Part shown: one piece after another, positions 45,436-54,821 of the stretch
Numbering within the stretch: position 1 is the first letter of the stretch
How the letters are laid out: every line of letters begins with the position of its first letter
DNA from: Phycisphaerales bacterium
GTDB lineage: Bacteria; Planctomycetota; Phycisphaerae; Phycisphaerales; SM1A02
Length of the DNA stretch: 64,000 nucleotides
Assembly (NCBI GenBank): GCA_014238785.1
Contig: JABAAL010000008.1
Location: forward strand, 54,369-118,368
Reading direction: 5' to 3'
Position numbers and translations under genes: made by a program
Notes under the pieces: generated by a model
The model's input: only the letters and a program-made list of their open reading frames with translations
Told to the model about the DNA's origin: nothing
Databases searched by the model: none

Positions 45436-46448
45436 AACGTAATGACGATACTGTCACAATCCTTTTCGTCAGCATTTTGACAATCATTATCTGGGTTTGG
45501 GCTGCAGGAAAAACAAAGTCCATTTCCGATGTACTCGTCACCGTGTACCTCTCGCCGCCGGTTGGATCCACCAGCACTATTTCACCTGATGAAGCTGAAC
45601 TCATGCTTACGCTCTCTGGTTCACGAACCGCAGTCAATGCAGCAAAAGCTGCATGCGAGGGTGGGTTATATTTGACCCTGAGCGAATCTGATGAAACATT
45701 AACGTTGTCAGATATTTCAACAAGAATTGCAACCCTGGATGCAATCAAGGATACCGGTGCAATAATCGACGAAGCGAAATCAAGTGCATTTCCACTTGCC
45801 ATTCACACTGTAGAATTAGTTGAAGCCGCTGTTGAAATCGATTTCCCAAACATTACGGTTAGTGGCGATGTCGAAGTATATCCCGCAACCGTTTTGTTGC
45901 ATATCCCAAAAGAACTTCGTAAAACTCTCCCCGAAGCAATCACCGCCCGCGCAGTTGTGAGCTCAATTGTACTGCAGCAACTTCAGCCAGGTATTCAATA
46001 CGAAAAAATAGACGCTGTCATTCGTTTACCAAAAGAACTTGAAGACAAAGGAATCACAGCAACACCGAGCCGAGTTTCCGTTGACTTTAAAATTAAATCC
46101 AGCACAAAGACAAAAGAGTTAGCACAAGTTCGGATATTAATTGCAGGGCCTGCAGAAGATTATGCTGCATACGTTGTAAGACTTCCAGTAAAAATAATTC
46201 CAAACGTAACTGTAGAAGCAGATGCTGAAATTATTTCTGGCATCGAATCTGGAAACGTAAAAGTTTTTGCCGTGCTTCGCCTTGCTTCAAGTGATATGGA
46301 ACAGCGAATCCCAACAAAACGAGTCACTACGTTTCTTGCCATCATGGAAGATGGAACCGGGCACGAACTTGTCGCAACTGTCCAAGAACCCTCGCTCCTT
46401 GACATCGAACTTGTGATTGAACCCGTTTCTCAACCCGCTACACCGTAA
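45432..46448 (+). CDS. cdaR: YbbR-domain protein, CdaR-like
   Basis: A 338-residue protein with one N-terminal span (VTILFVSILTIIIWVWAAG) and extracytoplasmic YbbR-like repeats rich in strands. In Firmicutes CdaR binds and tunes the cyclase CdaA. The 4-nt overlap with cdaA and the matching architecture support this role. glmM, often third in the operon, is absent; instead convergent tyrS begins 20 nt after the stop. Confidence 0.82.
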   Translation: MKRNDDTVTILFVSILTIIIWVWAAGKTKSISDVLVTVYLSPPVGSTSTISPDEAELMLTLSGSRTAVNAAKAACEGGLYLTLSESDETLTLSDISTRIATLDAIKDTGAIIDEAKSSAFPLAIHTVELVEAAVEIDFPNITVSGDVEVYPATVLLHIPKELRKTLPEAITARAVVSSIVLQQLQPGIQYEKIDAVIRLPKELEDKGITATPSRVSVDFKIKSSTKTKELAQVRILIAGPAEDYAAYVVRLPVKIIPNVTVEADAEIISGIESGNVKVFAVLRLASSDMEQRIPTKRVTTFLAIMEDGTGHELVATVQEPSLLDIELVIEPVSQPATP

Positions 46449-46467
46449 TGCACCCCGCGTAACTTGT

Positions 46468-47772
46468 TTACACCCAGCGACTTGCGAACCACGCTTTTTT
46501 GCCTCTACGGAGCAGTATGGTGGTCCCGTGAAGTAGGTCATCGGTCGTAAGAACTCGATCGAGCGCGTCGTCGCCAGTAATTTTTTTGCCATTGATGGAA
46601 ACGGATCCATTTTTCAAAAACTCGCGTGCTTCGCGTTTACTCTTACAAAGTTCCGTTTGCGGCAGCAATTCGACAAGGGATGCCTGTTCGCCACTAAGTG
46701 CACTTTTGGAGAATTCGCCTGCTGGAACTTCTGAAAATACTTCGCCAAGCATCTTCTCATCAAGCGCCGTAATGTCACCACCAAACAATGCCTTTGCTGC
46801 TTCGTTGCAACGAGCGACATTTTCTACACCATGGAAAATTTCTGTCATCGCATTTGCAAGCGCTTTTTGTGCCGCTCTTTGATGTGGAGCATCAGCATGT
46901 TCTTTTTCAATTGATTCGGTAGTCTCTTGATCTAAAAACGTAAACCAACGCAAAAACTTCCCAGCATCTTCATCTGGAATGTTCAGCCAATATTGATGAA
47001 AAGCATACGGGCTTGTTCTATCTTCAGTGAGCCAAATCGCCCCGGACTCTGTTTTGCCAATTTTGGAACCATCGCTTGCTGTTACAAGTGGGTTCGTAAT
47101 TCCAGCACCCCTGAATTGGTTTTCGGGGGAATCAATCATATCTCTTCGAATTAAATCAATCCCAGCAACGATGTTTCCATACTGGTCACTGCCTGCGATT
47201 TGAATCGTGCAATCCATCTCGCGGCGAAGTTGCAAGAAATCGTATGCTTGCAAAATCATATAACTGAATTCGGTATAGGAAATTCCCTGTTCACGATTGT
47301 TCAAACGATCCTTCACGGAGTCTTTTTGAATCATTGTGTTGACCGAAAAATATTTTCCAACATCACGCAACACGTCGAGAAATCCAAGTTCACATAACCA
47401 GTCTGCATTGTTTACTATGACTGCGGCGTTCTCGCCTTCAAAATCAAGCACCTTGGAAAAACATCGAAGTTGGCCTTCAATATTTTTTGCAACTTGTTCT
47501 TTTGATAACAACTGTCGTTCAGCATCTTTGCCTGAAGGATCACCAATCAAGCCAGTTCCACCGCCCATCAACACTATCGGTGTATGACCAGCAAGTTGCC
47601 AGTGACGAAGCATTTTGATTGGCAGGTAGTTACCAATCGTAAGAGCGTCTTTCGTTGGGTCAAAACCACAATAGGCAACTCGACTTCCACTTGCAAGGTG
47701 TTCCTGCAATTCATCGCCACCAGTTGTTTGGTGCAAGAGACCGCGCCACTTGAGTTCATCTAGAAATTGCAT
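46468..47772 (-). CDS. tyrS: tyrosyl-tRNA synthetase
   Basis: Charges tRNA-Tyr; 434 residues. GFDPTKDALTIGNYLPI holds the HIGH-like element, KIGKTESGAIWL the KMSKS-like loop, and QAYDFLQLRREMDCTIQIAGSDQYGNI the tyrosine pocket. The C-terminal S4-type RNA-binding part (SKREAREFLKNGSVSINGKK) is present. It is last in a group with pheS and a membrane protein. Confidence 0.96.
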   Translation of the reverse strand: MQFLDELKWRGLLHQTTGGDELQEHLASGSRVAYCGFDPTKDALTIGNYLPIKMLRHWQLAGHTPIVLMGGGTGLIGDPSGKDAERQLLSKEQVAKNIEGQLRCFSKVLDFEGENAAVIVNNADWLCELGFLDVLRDVGKYFSVNTMIQKDSVKDRLNNREQGISYTEFSYMILQAYDFLQLRREMDCTIQIAGSDQYGNIVAGIDLIRRDMIDSPENQFRGAGITNPLVTASDGSKIGKTESGAIWLTEDRTSPYAFHQYWLNIPDEDAGKFLRWFTFLDQETTESIEKEHADAPHQRAAQKALANAMTEIFHGVENVARCNEAAKALFGGDITALDEKMLGEVFSEVPAGEFSKSALSGEQASLVELLPQTELCKSKREAREFLKNGSVSINGKKITGDDALDRVLTTDDLLHGTTILLRRGKKAWFASRWV

Positions 47773-47781
47773 GGTTGTAGT

Positions 47782-48321
47782 TTACCGCCAAGACACGACC
47801 TCGTTACGCGTTTGTCCCCTATTCAAATAAATCAAAAGAAATACAGGCAAGGCAAAATATAAAGGCATAGAAATCAGAATTTGCGCTAGAAACATGCCTT
47901 GGACTTCTGAATTTTGCTTCACGAGTTCCATTCGAGGAGCCCAGTTGGCAAAAGCAGCACCAAGCGTAAACAGGATGTAGAAAACTGACCATCCAAGAAG
48001 CGTTCGTCTCGCTTTAGGCGATCTCTGAAGTAACGCCATTCCTGCGCCTGCAAGCACGATAGAGAGAATAATATTCAGCAAAGCTCCCACCGAACCTATC
48101 CATTCTGGTGGTGATGTTGATGCCAGTTGTTTCACCAGTTCTTCACTAAGCTCTCCATCTCCAAATGGAATAGCTGTGTGGAGTTGTTCAATTTCTGCCA
48201 TTCCCGTCAACGCGAGGCAACCCCCAAAAAGAGACAAACCGCCAACGATGATGCAGACCGCACCAACAGTCGTTGGCCAAGTCGCGCTGTATTGAGGGCC
48301 TACTTCGTGTTCTTGTTCCAT
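47782..48321 (-). CDS. four-span membrane protein of unknown function
   Basis: A 179-residue inner-membrane protein with four predicted spans: TTVGAVCIIVGGLSLFGGCLA, IGSVGALLNIILSIVLAGAGM, LLGWSVFYILFTLGAAFA and ILISMPLYFALPVFLLIYL. No family recognised. Its start directly abuts the pheS stop and its stop is 9 nt from the tyrS start, so it is read with two tRNA synthetases, for no obvious reason. Confidence 0.75.
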   Translation of the reverse strand: MEQEHEVGPQYSATWPTTVGAVCIIVGGLSLFGGCLALTGMAEIEQLHTAIPFGDGELSEELVKQLASTSPPEWIGSVGALLNIILSIVLAGAGMALLQRSPKARRTLLGWSVFYILFTLGAAFANWAPRMELVKQNSEVQGMFLAQILISMPLYFALPVFLLIYLNRGQTRNEVVSWR

Positions 48322-49305
48322 TTAGAACTGTCGAAGGAATCGGGCATCGTTTTCAAAGAGCCAGCGTATATCTTGGATGCCATACTTAAGCATCGCAACT
48401 CGTTCTATACCAAGACCAAACGCGTACCCCTGCCACTTGTCGTTGTCATATCCAAGTTGCTCAAAAACATTCGGGTCAACTAAGCCACAACCGCCTATTT
48501 CAACCCACTGCCACTTGCCTTTGATTTTCATCTTCATGTCCACTTCTGCAGACGGCTCGGTGAATGGGAAAAAGCTTGGTCGGAAGCGTACTTCTGCTTC
48601 TTCACCAAAGTACGATTTTGCAAATTGAAAAAGTGTGGTTTTTAAATCTACCATCGAAACCTTCGGGGCAACAAGTAAACCTTCGCATTGATGAAACATA
48701 CTAAAGTGGGTCGCATCATGAGTATCTGGTCGATAGACTCGACCAACTGCAATGATTTTAATCGGCGGCGGCGTTGATTCCATCACACGAATTTGCACTG
48801 TGGATGTTTGACTCCGAAGCATCCGATCTCCGCCCATAAAGAAATTATCGATTGGGTCACGGGCGGGATGGTCGTCTGGAATATTAAGTGCGTTGAAGTT
48901 GTGGTACTCGTCTTCCACTTCGGGGCCATACGCAATGGAGAAACCCATTCGACTAAACACTTCTGTAATGCCATCAATTGTATTTGTGATAATGTGGCGT
49001 CGACCAAGGGCAACATCGTTGCCCGGTTCCGTGACATCCATCGGTGCCCTTGCTGATGCGCTGCCTGCTAGTTCCTGCTTTCGAGTATCGAAGGCATTCT
49101 CAAGTGCATGCTTTACTTGATTGAGGCGCTTGCCAACCGCGGGTTTCTCTTCCTTAGAAACATCCTTCATGAGGGGCATCGCGCTTTTAAGACGTCCTTT
49201 TGAGCCCAAATAGGCAACTCGCCACAATTCAAGACCATTTATTGAATCAACTGATCCAAGTTCACTTATGGCGTCTTCTTGAAGTGTATCGAGCATTGCG
49301 AGCAT
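48322..49305 (-). CDS. pheS: phenylalanyl-tRNA synthetase alpha subunit
   Basis: Catalytic alpha chain of the alpha2-beta2 enzyme; 327 residues. Class II motifs are visible: motif 2 around HFSMFHQCEGLLVAPKVSM and motif 3 FGLGIERVAMLKYGI, with the N-terminal coiled part (GSKGRLKSAMPLMKDVS). pheT is not next to it, which is unusual. It starts the group pheS, membrane protein, tyrS. Confidence 0.95.
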   Translation of the reverse strand: MLAMLDTLQEDAISELGSVDSINGLELWRVAYLGSKGRLKSAMPLMKDVSKEEKPAVGKRLNQVKHALENAFDTRKQELAGSASARAPMDVTEPGNDVALGRRHIITNTIDGITEVFSRMGFSIAYGPEVEDEYHNFNALNIPDDHPARDPIDNFFMGGDRMLRSQTSTVQIRVMESTPPPIKIIAVGRVYRPDTHDATHFSMFHQCEGLLVAPKVSMVDLKTTLFQFAKSYFGEEAEVRFRPSFFPFTEPSAEVDMKMKIKGKWQWVEIGGCGLVDPNVFEQLGYDNDKWQGYAFGLGIERVAMLKYGIQDIRWLFENDARFLRQF

Positions 49306-49412
49306 CTGCGCATGATACCGAATTTTGGGATTGCCCCCAAACTGAAGATAATAACGTGGCCCAAAACCAAATTAACTCCTGGGAGGAACTTTTTTGGGAT
49401 GTGCTCCAATAC

Positions 49413-49443
49413 AAAAACAGCCCCGAGCAGGGCTCGGGGCTGT
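49413..49443 (-). terminator. rho-independent terminator of the ribosomal supercluster
   Basis: A perfect 12-bp GC-rich stem (49417-49428 with 49432-49443), AGG loop, followed on the minus strand by five T. It lies 25 nt after the rplQ stop codon and ends the S10-spc-alpha cluster. Confidence 0.93.
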
Positions 49444-49468
49444 CAAAAATCAATATGAACCAAAAAGA

Positions 49469-50221
49469 TTACTCTTTTGGTTTCTTATCTTCTTCTGTTG
49501 TTGCTTCGGGGGCTTCGGGGACTTCGGGGGCTTCTTCAACAGCTGTTACTTCTTCTGCATTTTCTGCAACTTCTGTAGCCCTTTCTTCATTCACGATCGC
49601 ATCATCATCGGCTTCGTCAACAACTGGTGCTTCTTCTTCAGCAGGCGCTGCAGAAATAAGTACCTTTGCAGCAAAATCTCGACGACGTTGCTTCTGGGTT
49701 CGCCGACGTGAGTCACCTCCACCAATTTGTGGGCCTTCTTCTTCGCCAACGAGTTGCAAAATTACAAGATCTGTGCCATCACCAAGACGACGCTTACCTA
49801 TTTTAATGATGCGGGTGTACCCGCCATCACGGTCAGCGAACTTAGGACCAACAACAGCCATAAGATGCTGTACAAGACGTGGCGCCTTACGAACTTCACC
49901 GTAGCGGTTAAATTCGATGGAGCCATCACTTGGCAAATCGAAGTGATCATTTTGTTTCGCAGAATCTGGAACGTTTGGATCAGCTACCCAAACGTGAATC
50001 TTACGATCATTTATCATTTGTTCAATACGCTTACGAGAATTGAATCCACCGCGTTTTGCGATCGTAATGATTTTCTCTACAAATGGTTGCACTGCTTTTG
50101 CCTTTGGCAAGGTCGTTTCAATTTGACCGTGTTCAAAAAGTCCAGCAGCGAGGTTGCGAAGCATTGCAGTGCGATGCTCGCTATCTCTACATAATTGTTT
50201 TCCATGAATTCTATGTCGCAT
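49469..50221 (-). CDS. rplQ: 50S ribosomal protein L17, with acidic tail
   Basis: The first 120 or so residues are L17 (MRHRIHGKQLCRDSEHRTAM). The remaining 130 form an unusual extension, first basic (SRRRTQKQRRRDF), then strongly acidic and Ala/Glu/Val-rich to the end. It has AAGGAG before the ATG. Last gene of the cluster, 36 nt after rpoA. Confidence 0.95.
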   Translation of the reverse strand: MRHRIHGKQLCRDSEHRTAMLRNLAAGLFEHGQIETTLPKAKAVQPFVEKIITIAKRGGFNSRKRIEQMINDRKIHVWVADPNVPDSAKQNDHFDLPSDGSIEFNRYGEVRKAPRLVQHLMAVVGPKFADRDGGYTRIIKIGKRRLGDGTDLVILQLVGEEEGPQIGGGDSRRRTQKQRRRDFAAKVLISAAPAEEEAPVVDEADDDAIVNEERATEVAENAEEVTAVEEAPEVPEAPEATTEEDKKPKE

Positions 50222-50257
50222 GGTCGTACTCCTTACAAAACGCGGAACGCGCCTTGA

Positions 50258-51415
50258 TTATTCATCACTTTCTGCGGAACCGATGACTTCGTCTTCGGCA
50301 GTTGGGGTGTCATTCATTACTTGCTCGTCATGGACAGTTGCATCGACAACGGAGTCAAAATCTGCGCCATCGTCGTCGTAACAGTCGTCGCCTTCTTCCA
50401 TTGGAGGAAGTTCAACAGTGCCATCAACACCTGGTGGTAGTTGCATGCCGAGCGTCAGGTTGAGGTCTTCTAATTTTCGCTTGATTTCACGAAGTGATGT
50501 TCGCCCGAAACTTCGCAAGCGAAGCAATTCACGGTCATTCAGTGAAACAAGTTGTGCTACACGGTCAATTGAAGCGAGTTCTAAACAGTTTGAAGAACGA
50601 ACTGTAAGGTCTAAATCGAGAATTGACATATTGAGCTTACGGATAAGTTCTTCATCGACTGCCGCTGCGGCTGCTGCTTCGACACTCACAATCTTTGTGC
50701 CCAGTGAATCGAACTGCACAAAGGCATTCAAGTGCTTACGAAGAATCTTTGCAGACTCAACGAGGCACATCTCTGGGCTAATTGTTCCATCTGTCCAAAT
50801 ATCGAGGATCAGACGGTCAAAGTTTGTTTGTTGGCCAACACGAGTATTTTCAACTCGGTACCGAACGCGTTGTACTGGGCTAAAGGTAGCATCAATTGGT
50901 AAATCACCAATAATTTGCTCATCTTTTGTTGCATATTGTTCAGCAGCAGGAACATACCCACGGCCGCGCTCAATAGTAAGTTCCATTTCAAAGTCAACCG
51001 CCTCTGTCAACGTTGCGATGACATGATCTGGATTAAATACGGTGACCGTTGAATCTGCCTCAATTAGGTCTGCAGTCACTTCTCCAGGACCAGATGCAGA
51101 CAAGCGAAGGACCTTGGGTTCATCTGAATCAACATTCACGACCAAACCCTTTACGTTTAGGACGATGTCAACCATGTCCTGCTTCACGCCTTCTATCGTG
51201 CAGAATTCGTGTTCAGCACCTTTCACGCGAATGGAAGTGATTGCTGAGCCTTCAATTGTGCTGAGCAAAATTCGACGAAGTGAGTTCCCAACCGTCGTAC
51301 CAAATCCATTTTCAAATGGTTCAACAATAAATCGACCAAAGGTGTCGCTTGCTGACTGTTCTTCTAAAATTACACTTGCGGGGAGTTCGAGTCCGCGCCA
51401 TCGTACGTGCATCAT
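50258..51415 (-). CDS. rpoA: RNA polymerase alpha subunit, with acidic tail
   Basis: 385 residues. The N-terminal dimerisation domain (NGFGTTVGNSLRRILLSTIEG) and the C-terminal domain (LDLTVRSSNCLELASI, then SLREIKRKLEDLNLTLGM) are both complete. An acidic tail of about 55 residues follows, which normal RpoA lacks. The first ATG has AGAGG about 8 nt upstream. Here rpoA follows rpsK directly without rpsD, across a 117-nt gap with a stem-loop. Confidence 0.96.
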   Translation of the reverse strand: MMHVRWRGLELPASVILEEQSASDTFGRFIVEPFENGFGTTVGNSLRRILLSTIEGSAITSIRVKGAEHEFCTIEGVKQDMVDIVLNVKGLVVNVDSDEPKVLRLSASGPGEVTADLIEADSTVTVFNPDHVIATLTEAVDFEMELTIERGRGYVPAAEQYATKDEQIIGDLPIDATFSPVQRVRYRVENTRVGQQTNFDRLILDIWTDGTISPEMCLVESAKILRKHLNAFVQFDSLGTKIVSVEAAAAAAVDEELIRKLNMSILDLDLTVRSSNCLELASIDRVAQLVSLNDRELLRLRSFGRTSLREIKRKLEDLNLTLGMQLPPGVDGTVELPPMEEGDDCYDDDGADFDSVVDATVHDEQVMNDTPTAEDEVIGSAESDE

Positions 51416-51427
51416 TGTTCTATCCTC

Positions 51428-51493
51428 TTTTGACAGTGGCTTCTAGCCAAAAATAAACGCTTACTTGGAATCGGAACGCGATGGCTGTCAAAA
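51428..51493 (-). promoter_or_regulatory. stem-loop region between rpsK and rpoA
   Basis: Nine-base arms 51428-51436 and 51485-51493 are perfectly complementary, and a hairpin (51437-51441 with 51445-51449) is nested beside the rpoA-proximal arm. That arm touches the Shine-Dalgarno of rpoA, so folding could limit rpoA translation. Confidence 0.5.
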
Positions 51494-51532
51494 CCCATCA
51501 CGCCCATCTCCAGAGGGCGTACAAAATACTTA

Positions 51533-51904
51533 CTAGACACGGCGTTGTTTCTTTGGACGACAACCGTTATGTGGAACAGCTGTGTGGTCTTCGACCGCAG
51601 TAATTCTCAAGCCATTTTGCTCAAGTGCTGTAATTGCAGAATCACGACCGCTACCTGGACCTTTTACGCGAATTTCAACTTCTGTGACGCCCATGCGGCG
51701 ACCTTTTACGGCAACTTTTTCTGCTGCACGTGCTGCAGCAAATGGTGTCGCTTTACGAGCACCTTTGAAACCAACAGTACCAGCAGAGTCCCAACAAAGT
51801 GTTTCGCCACTGAGATCTGTCATTGTGACAATCGTATTGTTAAATGTTGCTTTGACATGAACAATCGCCTTGCCAATATTTTTACGTAGTTTTTTCTTAG
51901 CCAT
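51533..51904 (-). CDS. rpsK: 30S ribosomal protein S11
   Basis: A 123-residue platform protein. [22 protein letters not shown] and [24 protein letters not shown] are family motifs, ending [12 protein letters not shown]. Between rpsM and rpoA. Confidence 0.97.
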   Translation of the reverse strand: MAKKKLRKNIGKAIVHVKATFNNTIVTMTDLSGETLCWDSAGTVGFKGARKATPFAAARAAEKVAVKGRRMGVTEVEIRVKGPGSGRDSAITALEQNGLRITAVEDHTAVPHNGCRPKKQRRV

Positions 51905-51930
51905 AATTATTTATCCTATTTCGCTCATGC

Positions 51931-51987
51931 GGTTCCATATCAAAATCGCTGGAACCTTGCGAGTGAAACGACAACGTGTCGATTCAC
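51931..51987 (-). promoter_or_regulatory. tandem stem-loops between rpsM and rpsK
   Basis: One hairpin has 7-bp perfect arms (51931-51937 with 51950-51956). Another, right after the rpsM stop, has 11-bp arms with one mismatch (51963-51973 with 51977-51987) and loop ACG. They could be a processing site or an attenuator. Confidence 0.5.
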
Positions 51988-51991
51988 TTTC

Positions 51992-52369
51992 TTAGCCCTT
52001 CACGCCCTTCTTGCCTGCAACAGTCTTCTTACGACCCTTTCGAGTCCGAGCGTTACAACGAGTTCGTTGCCCACGCGTTGGCAAGCCCTTACGATGACGA
52101 TCGCCTCGGTATGACCTAATGTCGCGCAGTCGCTGAATGTTTTGTTGCACTTGACGACGAAGAGTACCTTCGACAATCAAGTTTGAATCAAGGTAAGCAG
52201 CAATTCGACCGACTTCGTCGTCAGTGAGATCGCGAGCTTTTGTATCAGGATCGATTTTAGACTCTTCTAAAATATCGTCCGCTATCTTTGGCCCAATGCC
52301 ATAGATATAACGAAGCGAATATCGAACCTTCTTGTTATCTGGGATGTCTACACCTGCAATACGTGGCAT
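51992..52369 (-). CDS. rpsM: 30S ribosomal protein S13
   Basis: 125 residues. Starts [19 protein letters not shown], has the helix-two-turn-helix [14 protein letters not shown] and the basic tail [18 protein letters not shown]. Head of the 30S subunit; contacts S19 and tRNA. Confidence 0.97.
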   Translation of the reverse strand: MPRIAGVDIPDNKKVRYSLRYIYGIGPKIADDILEESKIDPDTKARDLTDDEVGRIAAYLDSNLIVEGTLRRQVQQNIQRLRDIRSYRGDRHRKGLPTRGQRTRCNARTRKGRKKTVAGKKGVKG

Positions 52370-52402
52370 ATATGTTCTCCAATCTCGTGAGTAAGCCGCA
52401 GC

Positions 52403-52519
52403 TTAGCCCTGTCGAGCTTTCAATCTTGGGTTCTTCTTGTTGATAACGTACCGCTTGCCTTTTCGTATGACGATTTGACAATCTTTCGTTCTTCGTTTAA
52501 TGCTGCTTTTAACTTTCAT
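52403..52519 (-). CDS. rpmJ: 50S ribosomal protein L36, zinc-free type
   Basis: A 38-residue protein: [20 protein letters not shown], then [18 protein letters not shown]. The order (infA, rpmJ, rpsM) is standard. Of the zinc ligands only one Cys remains, so this is the C-minus type. Confidence 0.93.
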   Translation of the reverse strand: MKVKSSIKRRTKDCQIVIRKGKRYVINKKNPRLKARQG

Positions 52520-52547
52520 AATTCTTACCTTTTAATTCTTTTGTGAA

Positions 52548-52763
52548 TTAGTGTCTATATGTGATTCGACCCTTAGTCATGTCGTACTGGCTGATCTCGA
52601 CCGTCACTTTGTCGCCAGGCAAAATACGGATGTAAAATCGCCTCATTTTCCCGCTGATGTACGCGAGTAGTTCGTGGCCATTTTCAAGTTTCACTTTAAA
52701 CCTTGCGTCAGGTAAAGCTTCAACTACTTCAGCGTCGAGTGATATTTTTTCTTCTTTAGCCAT
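52548..52763 (-). CDS. infA: translation initiation factor IF-1
   Basis: A 71-residue S1-fold protein that occupies the ribosomal A site during initiation. [40 protein letters not shown] and the closing ITYRH are typical. It follows secY directly; adk and map, usually between them, are absent. Confidence 0.96.
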   Translation of the reverse strand: MAKEEKISLDAEVVEALPDARFKVKLENGHELLAYISGKMRRFYIRILPGDKVTVEISQYDMTKGRITYRH

Positions 52764-52774
52764 TTATGTACCGC

Positions 52775-54196
52775 TTATGCACTGCTGGGTCTCCTTGATG
52801 ATGCGCTTGAACGACTTCGTGCTGGCGTATCGTGAAATCCTTTGTAATTACGCATGAGTAGGTTTGCTTCAATTCGTTGAATTAAGTCAAGACCAACACT
52901 CACAACAATCAATAATCCTGTTCCACCCAAGAAACTTGAAACAAAGAATGGAATCTGCATTTCTTTCGAGACAATCGATGGTATGACAGCAATGACCGCC
53001 AAGAATCCAGCACCAACATACGTGATACGTTCCACCACTGTTTCTAAGTACTCCGCAGTACGGGGGCCGGGGCGCAGGCCAGGAATAAAACTGCCATTGT
53101 CCCGAAGTTGCCTTGCCATGTCTTCTGGACTAAACACAATTGTTGTCCAGAAGTAACTGAAGAAGTAAATCAATGTAATCTCTAAAACTATATATGGGTA
53201 TTCACCCATCTGGAAGTTTGCATTCATAAACGTTGTCATTGCAATCCACCAGTTCGAGGGATCCGGCGAAGCAGAAGCTGCCGATTGGAGGTCCCCAAAG
53301 AATGCTGAGGGGAATATCAAGAGTGAACTTGCAAAGATGATTGGCATAACACCTGCGTGATTTACACGAAGTGGCAAGTAATGGCGACCACCTCCGTAGG
53401 TTTTACGCCCGCGCGTGTGTTTTGCTTGTTGAATTGGAATCCGACGCTGCGCAACGGTAATAAGGATTGCGCCTGCTACGACAAAGATAAACGCACCTAC
53501 CAAGAAGCCAACGCCTAATATGCCGACTTGCCCGCTTGTTGATTGTTGTGAGGTGCTAAAGTTATCCCATACCCATTCAAGTGCTTGGGGCATACGTGCC
53601 ACAATGCCTGCTGTCAGAATAAGGGAGACACCATTCCCAATACCGTATTTATCTATTTGCTCACCAAGCCACATCAAGAAGACACTACCTGCAGTAAGCG
53701 CTGTAACGCCTGCAATGTAGAAGACAAGCAATCCGCCGGGATTCAGGAATTCTGGTCGAATCAACCCTTGAGCGGCAATAAATTTAAGCCACATCATTGC
53801 TTGAATGAAACACATGCCAACAGTCGCATATCGTGTCCATTCTGTAATTTTTGCTTGACCCGCTGCGCCTTCTTTTTTGAGTTCTTGCAATTTAGGCATG
53901 ACCGATTGCAAAAGTTGGAAGATAATCGATGCCGTGATGTACGGCATAATTCCTAAACCAAAAATGGTCGATTGCGAAAAGGACCCTCCAGAGAATATTG
54001 AAGCGTAGTCAAGGAATTTGCCCCAACCACTAGAGTCCTCTGTTGCCTTTGCTGCAGCCTCAACCATTTGTTGCTGATTCACTCCAGCAAGTGGAATCCA
54101 AAAACCAATTCGATAAATCGCAATCATCGTGCATGTAAAGAACACGCGATTGCGGAGTTCAGGAATCCTAAAGATGTTTATGATTGCTTGAAACAT
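52775..54196 (-). CDS. secY: protein translocase subunit SecY
   Basis: A 473-residue, ten-span channel of the Sec pathway. FFTCTMIAIYRIGFWIPLAGV is the first span; MPIIFASSLLIFP and GFLAVIAVIPSI are later spans, and the GTGLLIVVSVGLDLIQRIEANL segment is the usual C-terminal signature. Between rplO and infA. Confidence 0.96.
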   Translation of the reverse strand: MFQAIINIFRIPELRNRVFFTCTMIAIYRIGFWIPLAGVNQQQMVEAAAKATEDSSGWGKFLDYASIFSGGSFSQSTIFGLGIMPYITASIIFQLLQSVMPKLQELKKEGAAGQAKITEWTRYATVGMCFIQAMMWLKFIAAQGLIRPEFLNPGGLLVFYIAGVTALTAGSVFLMWLGEQIDKYGIGNGVSLILTAGIVARMPQALEWVWDNFSTSQQSTSGQVGILGVGFLVGAFIFVVAGAILITVAQRRIPIQQAKHTRGRKTYGGGRHYLPLRVNHAGVMPIIFASSLLIFPSAFFGDLQSAASASPDPSNWWIAMTTFMNANFQMGEYPYIVLEITLIYFFSYFWTTIVFSPEDMARQLRDNGSFIPGLRPGPRTAEYLETVVERITYVGAGFLAVIAVIPSIVSKEMQIPFFVSSFLGGTGLLIVVSVGLDLIQRIEANLLMRNYKGFHDTPARSRSSASSRRPSSA

Positions 54197-54208
54197 GCAG
54201 TAAAAACC

Positions 54209-54790
54209 TTACTCGTTTGATTCGGTGTCCGTTGGTTCAGTTGTTTCAGGAGCCGGTGACTCTGGAGCGGCCGTTTCAGCTACAGAAGTTTTTTCGGCTT
54301 TTTTCTTCACCTTAGTAGGATACTCGCGCTTCCATTTCTTCTTTTCAATAAGAGTAACGCTGCCACCAGCTGCTTCAATTTTCTTCAATGCCGAAGCGGA
54401 AAATTTGTTTGCAGTGACATTTAGTGCAATTGTAAGGTCGCCTTGACCTAGAACCTTCACTGGATTTTTGAAGTTACGGATTAGACCTGCTTCAACAAGT
54501 GCAGACGCATCAACCGCTGCACCCTTTTCAAACCGAGCCTCTAATGAAGCAAGATTTACGATGTGATAGACAGTCTTAAAATCAGCATTTGTAAAGCCAC
54601 GCTTCGGGATACGCCTAAAGTATTGCATTTGTCCACCCTCAAATGCTGGGCGTTGCGAATAACCTGATCGTGATTTAGCACCTTTGTGACCTCGTCCACT
54701 TGTTTTGCCCGAACCACTGCCGTGGCCTCGACCAATTCGTTTGCGGGCTTTGTACTTGCCTGCTTTTTCTGTTATTTCATGAATCATCAT
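54209..54790 (-). CDS. rplO: 50S ribosomal protein L15, with acidic tail
   Basis: 193 residues. RKRIGRGHGSGSGKTSGRGHKG is the hallmark N-terminus. The last 35 or so residues (from KKKAEKTSVAET) are an added Ala/Pro/Glu/Thr tail. rpmD (L30), usually just before it, is absent. Confidence 0.95.
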   Translation of the reverse strand: MMIHEITEKAGKYKARKRIGRGHGSGSGKTSGRGHKGAKSRSGYSQRPAFEGGQMQYFRRIPKRGFTNADFKTVYHIVNLASLEARFEKGAAVDASALVEAGLIRNFKNPVKVLGQGDLTIALNVTANKFSASALKKIEAAGGSVTLIEKKKWKREYPTKVKKKAEKTSVAETAAPESPAPETTEPTDTESNE

Positions 54791-54821
54791 GGTAGGTATA
54801 TCTCCAAATCAGAGAGCGACT

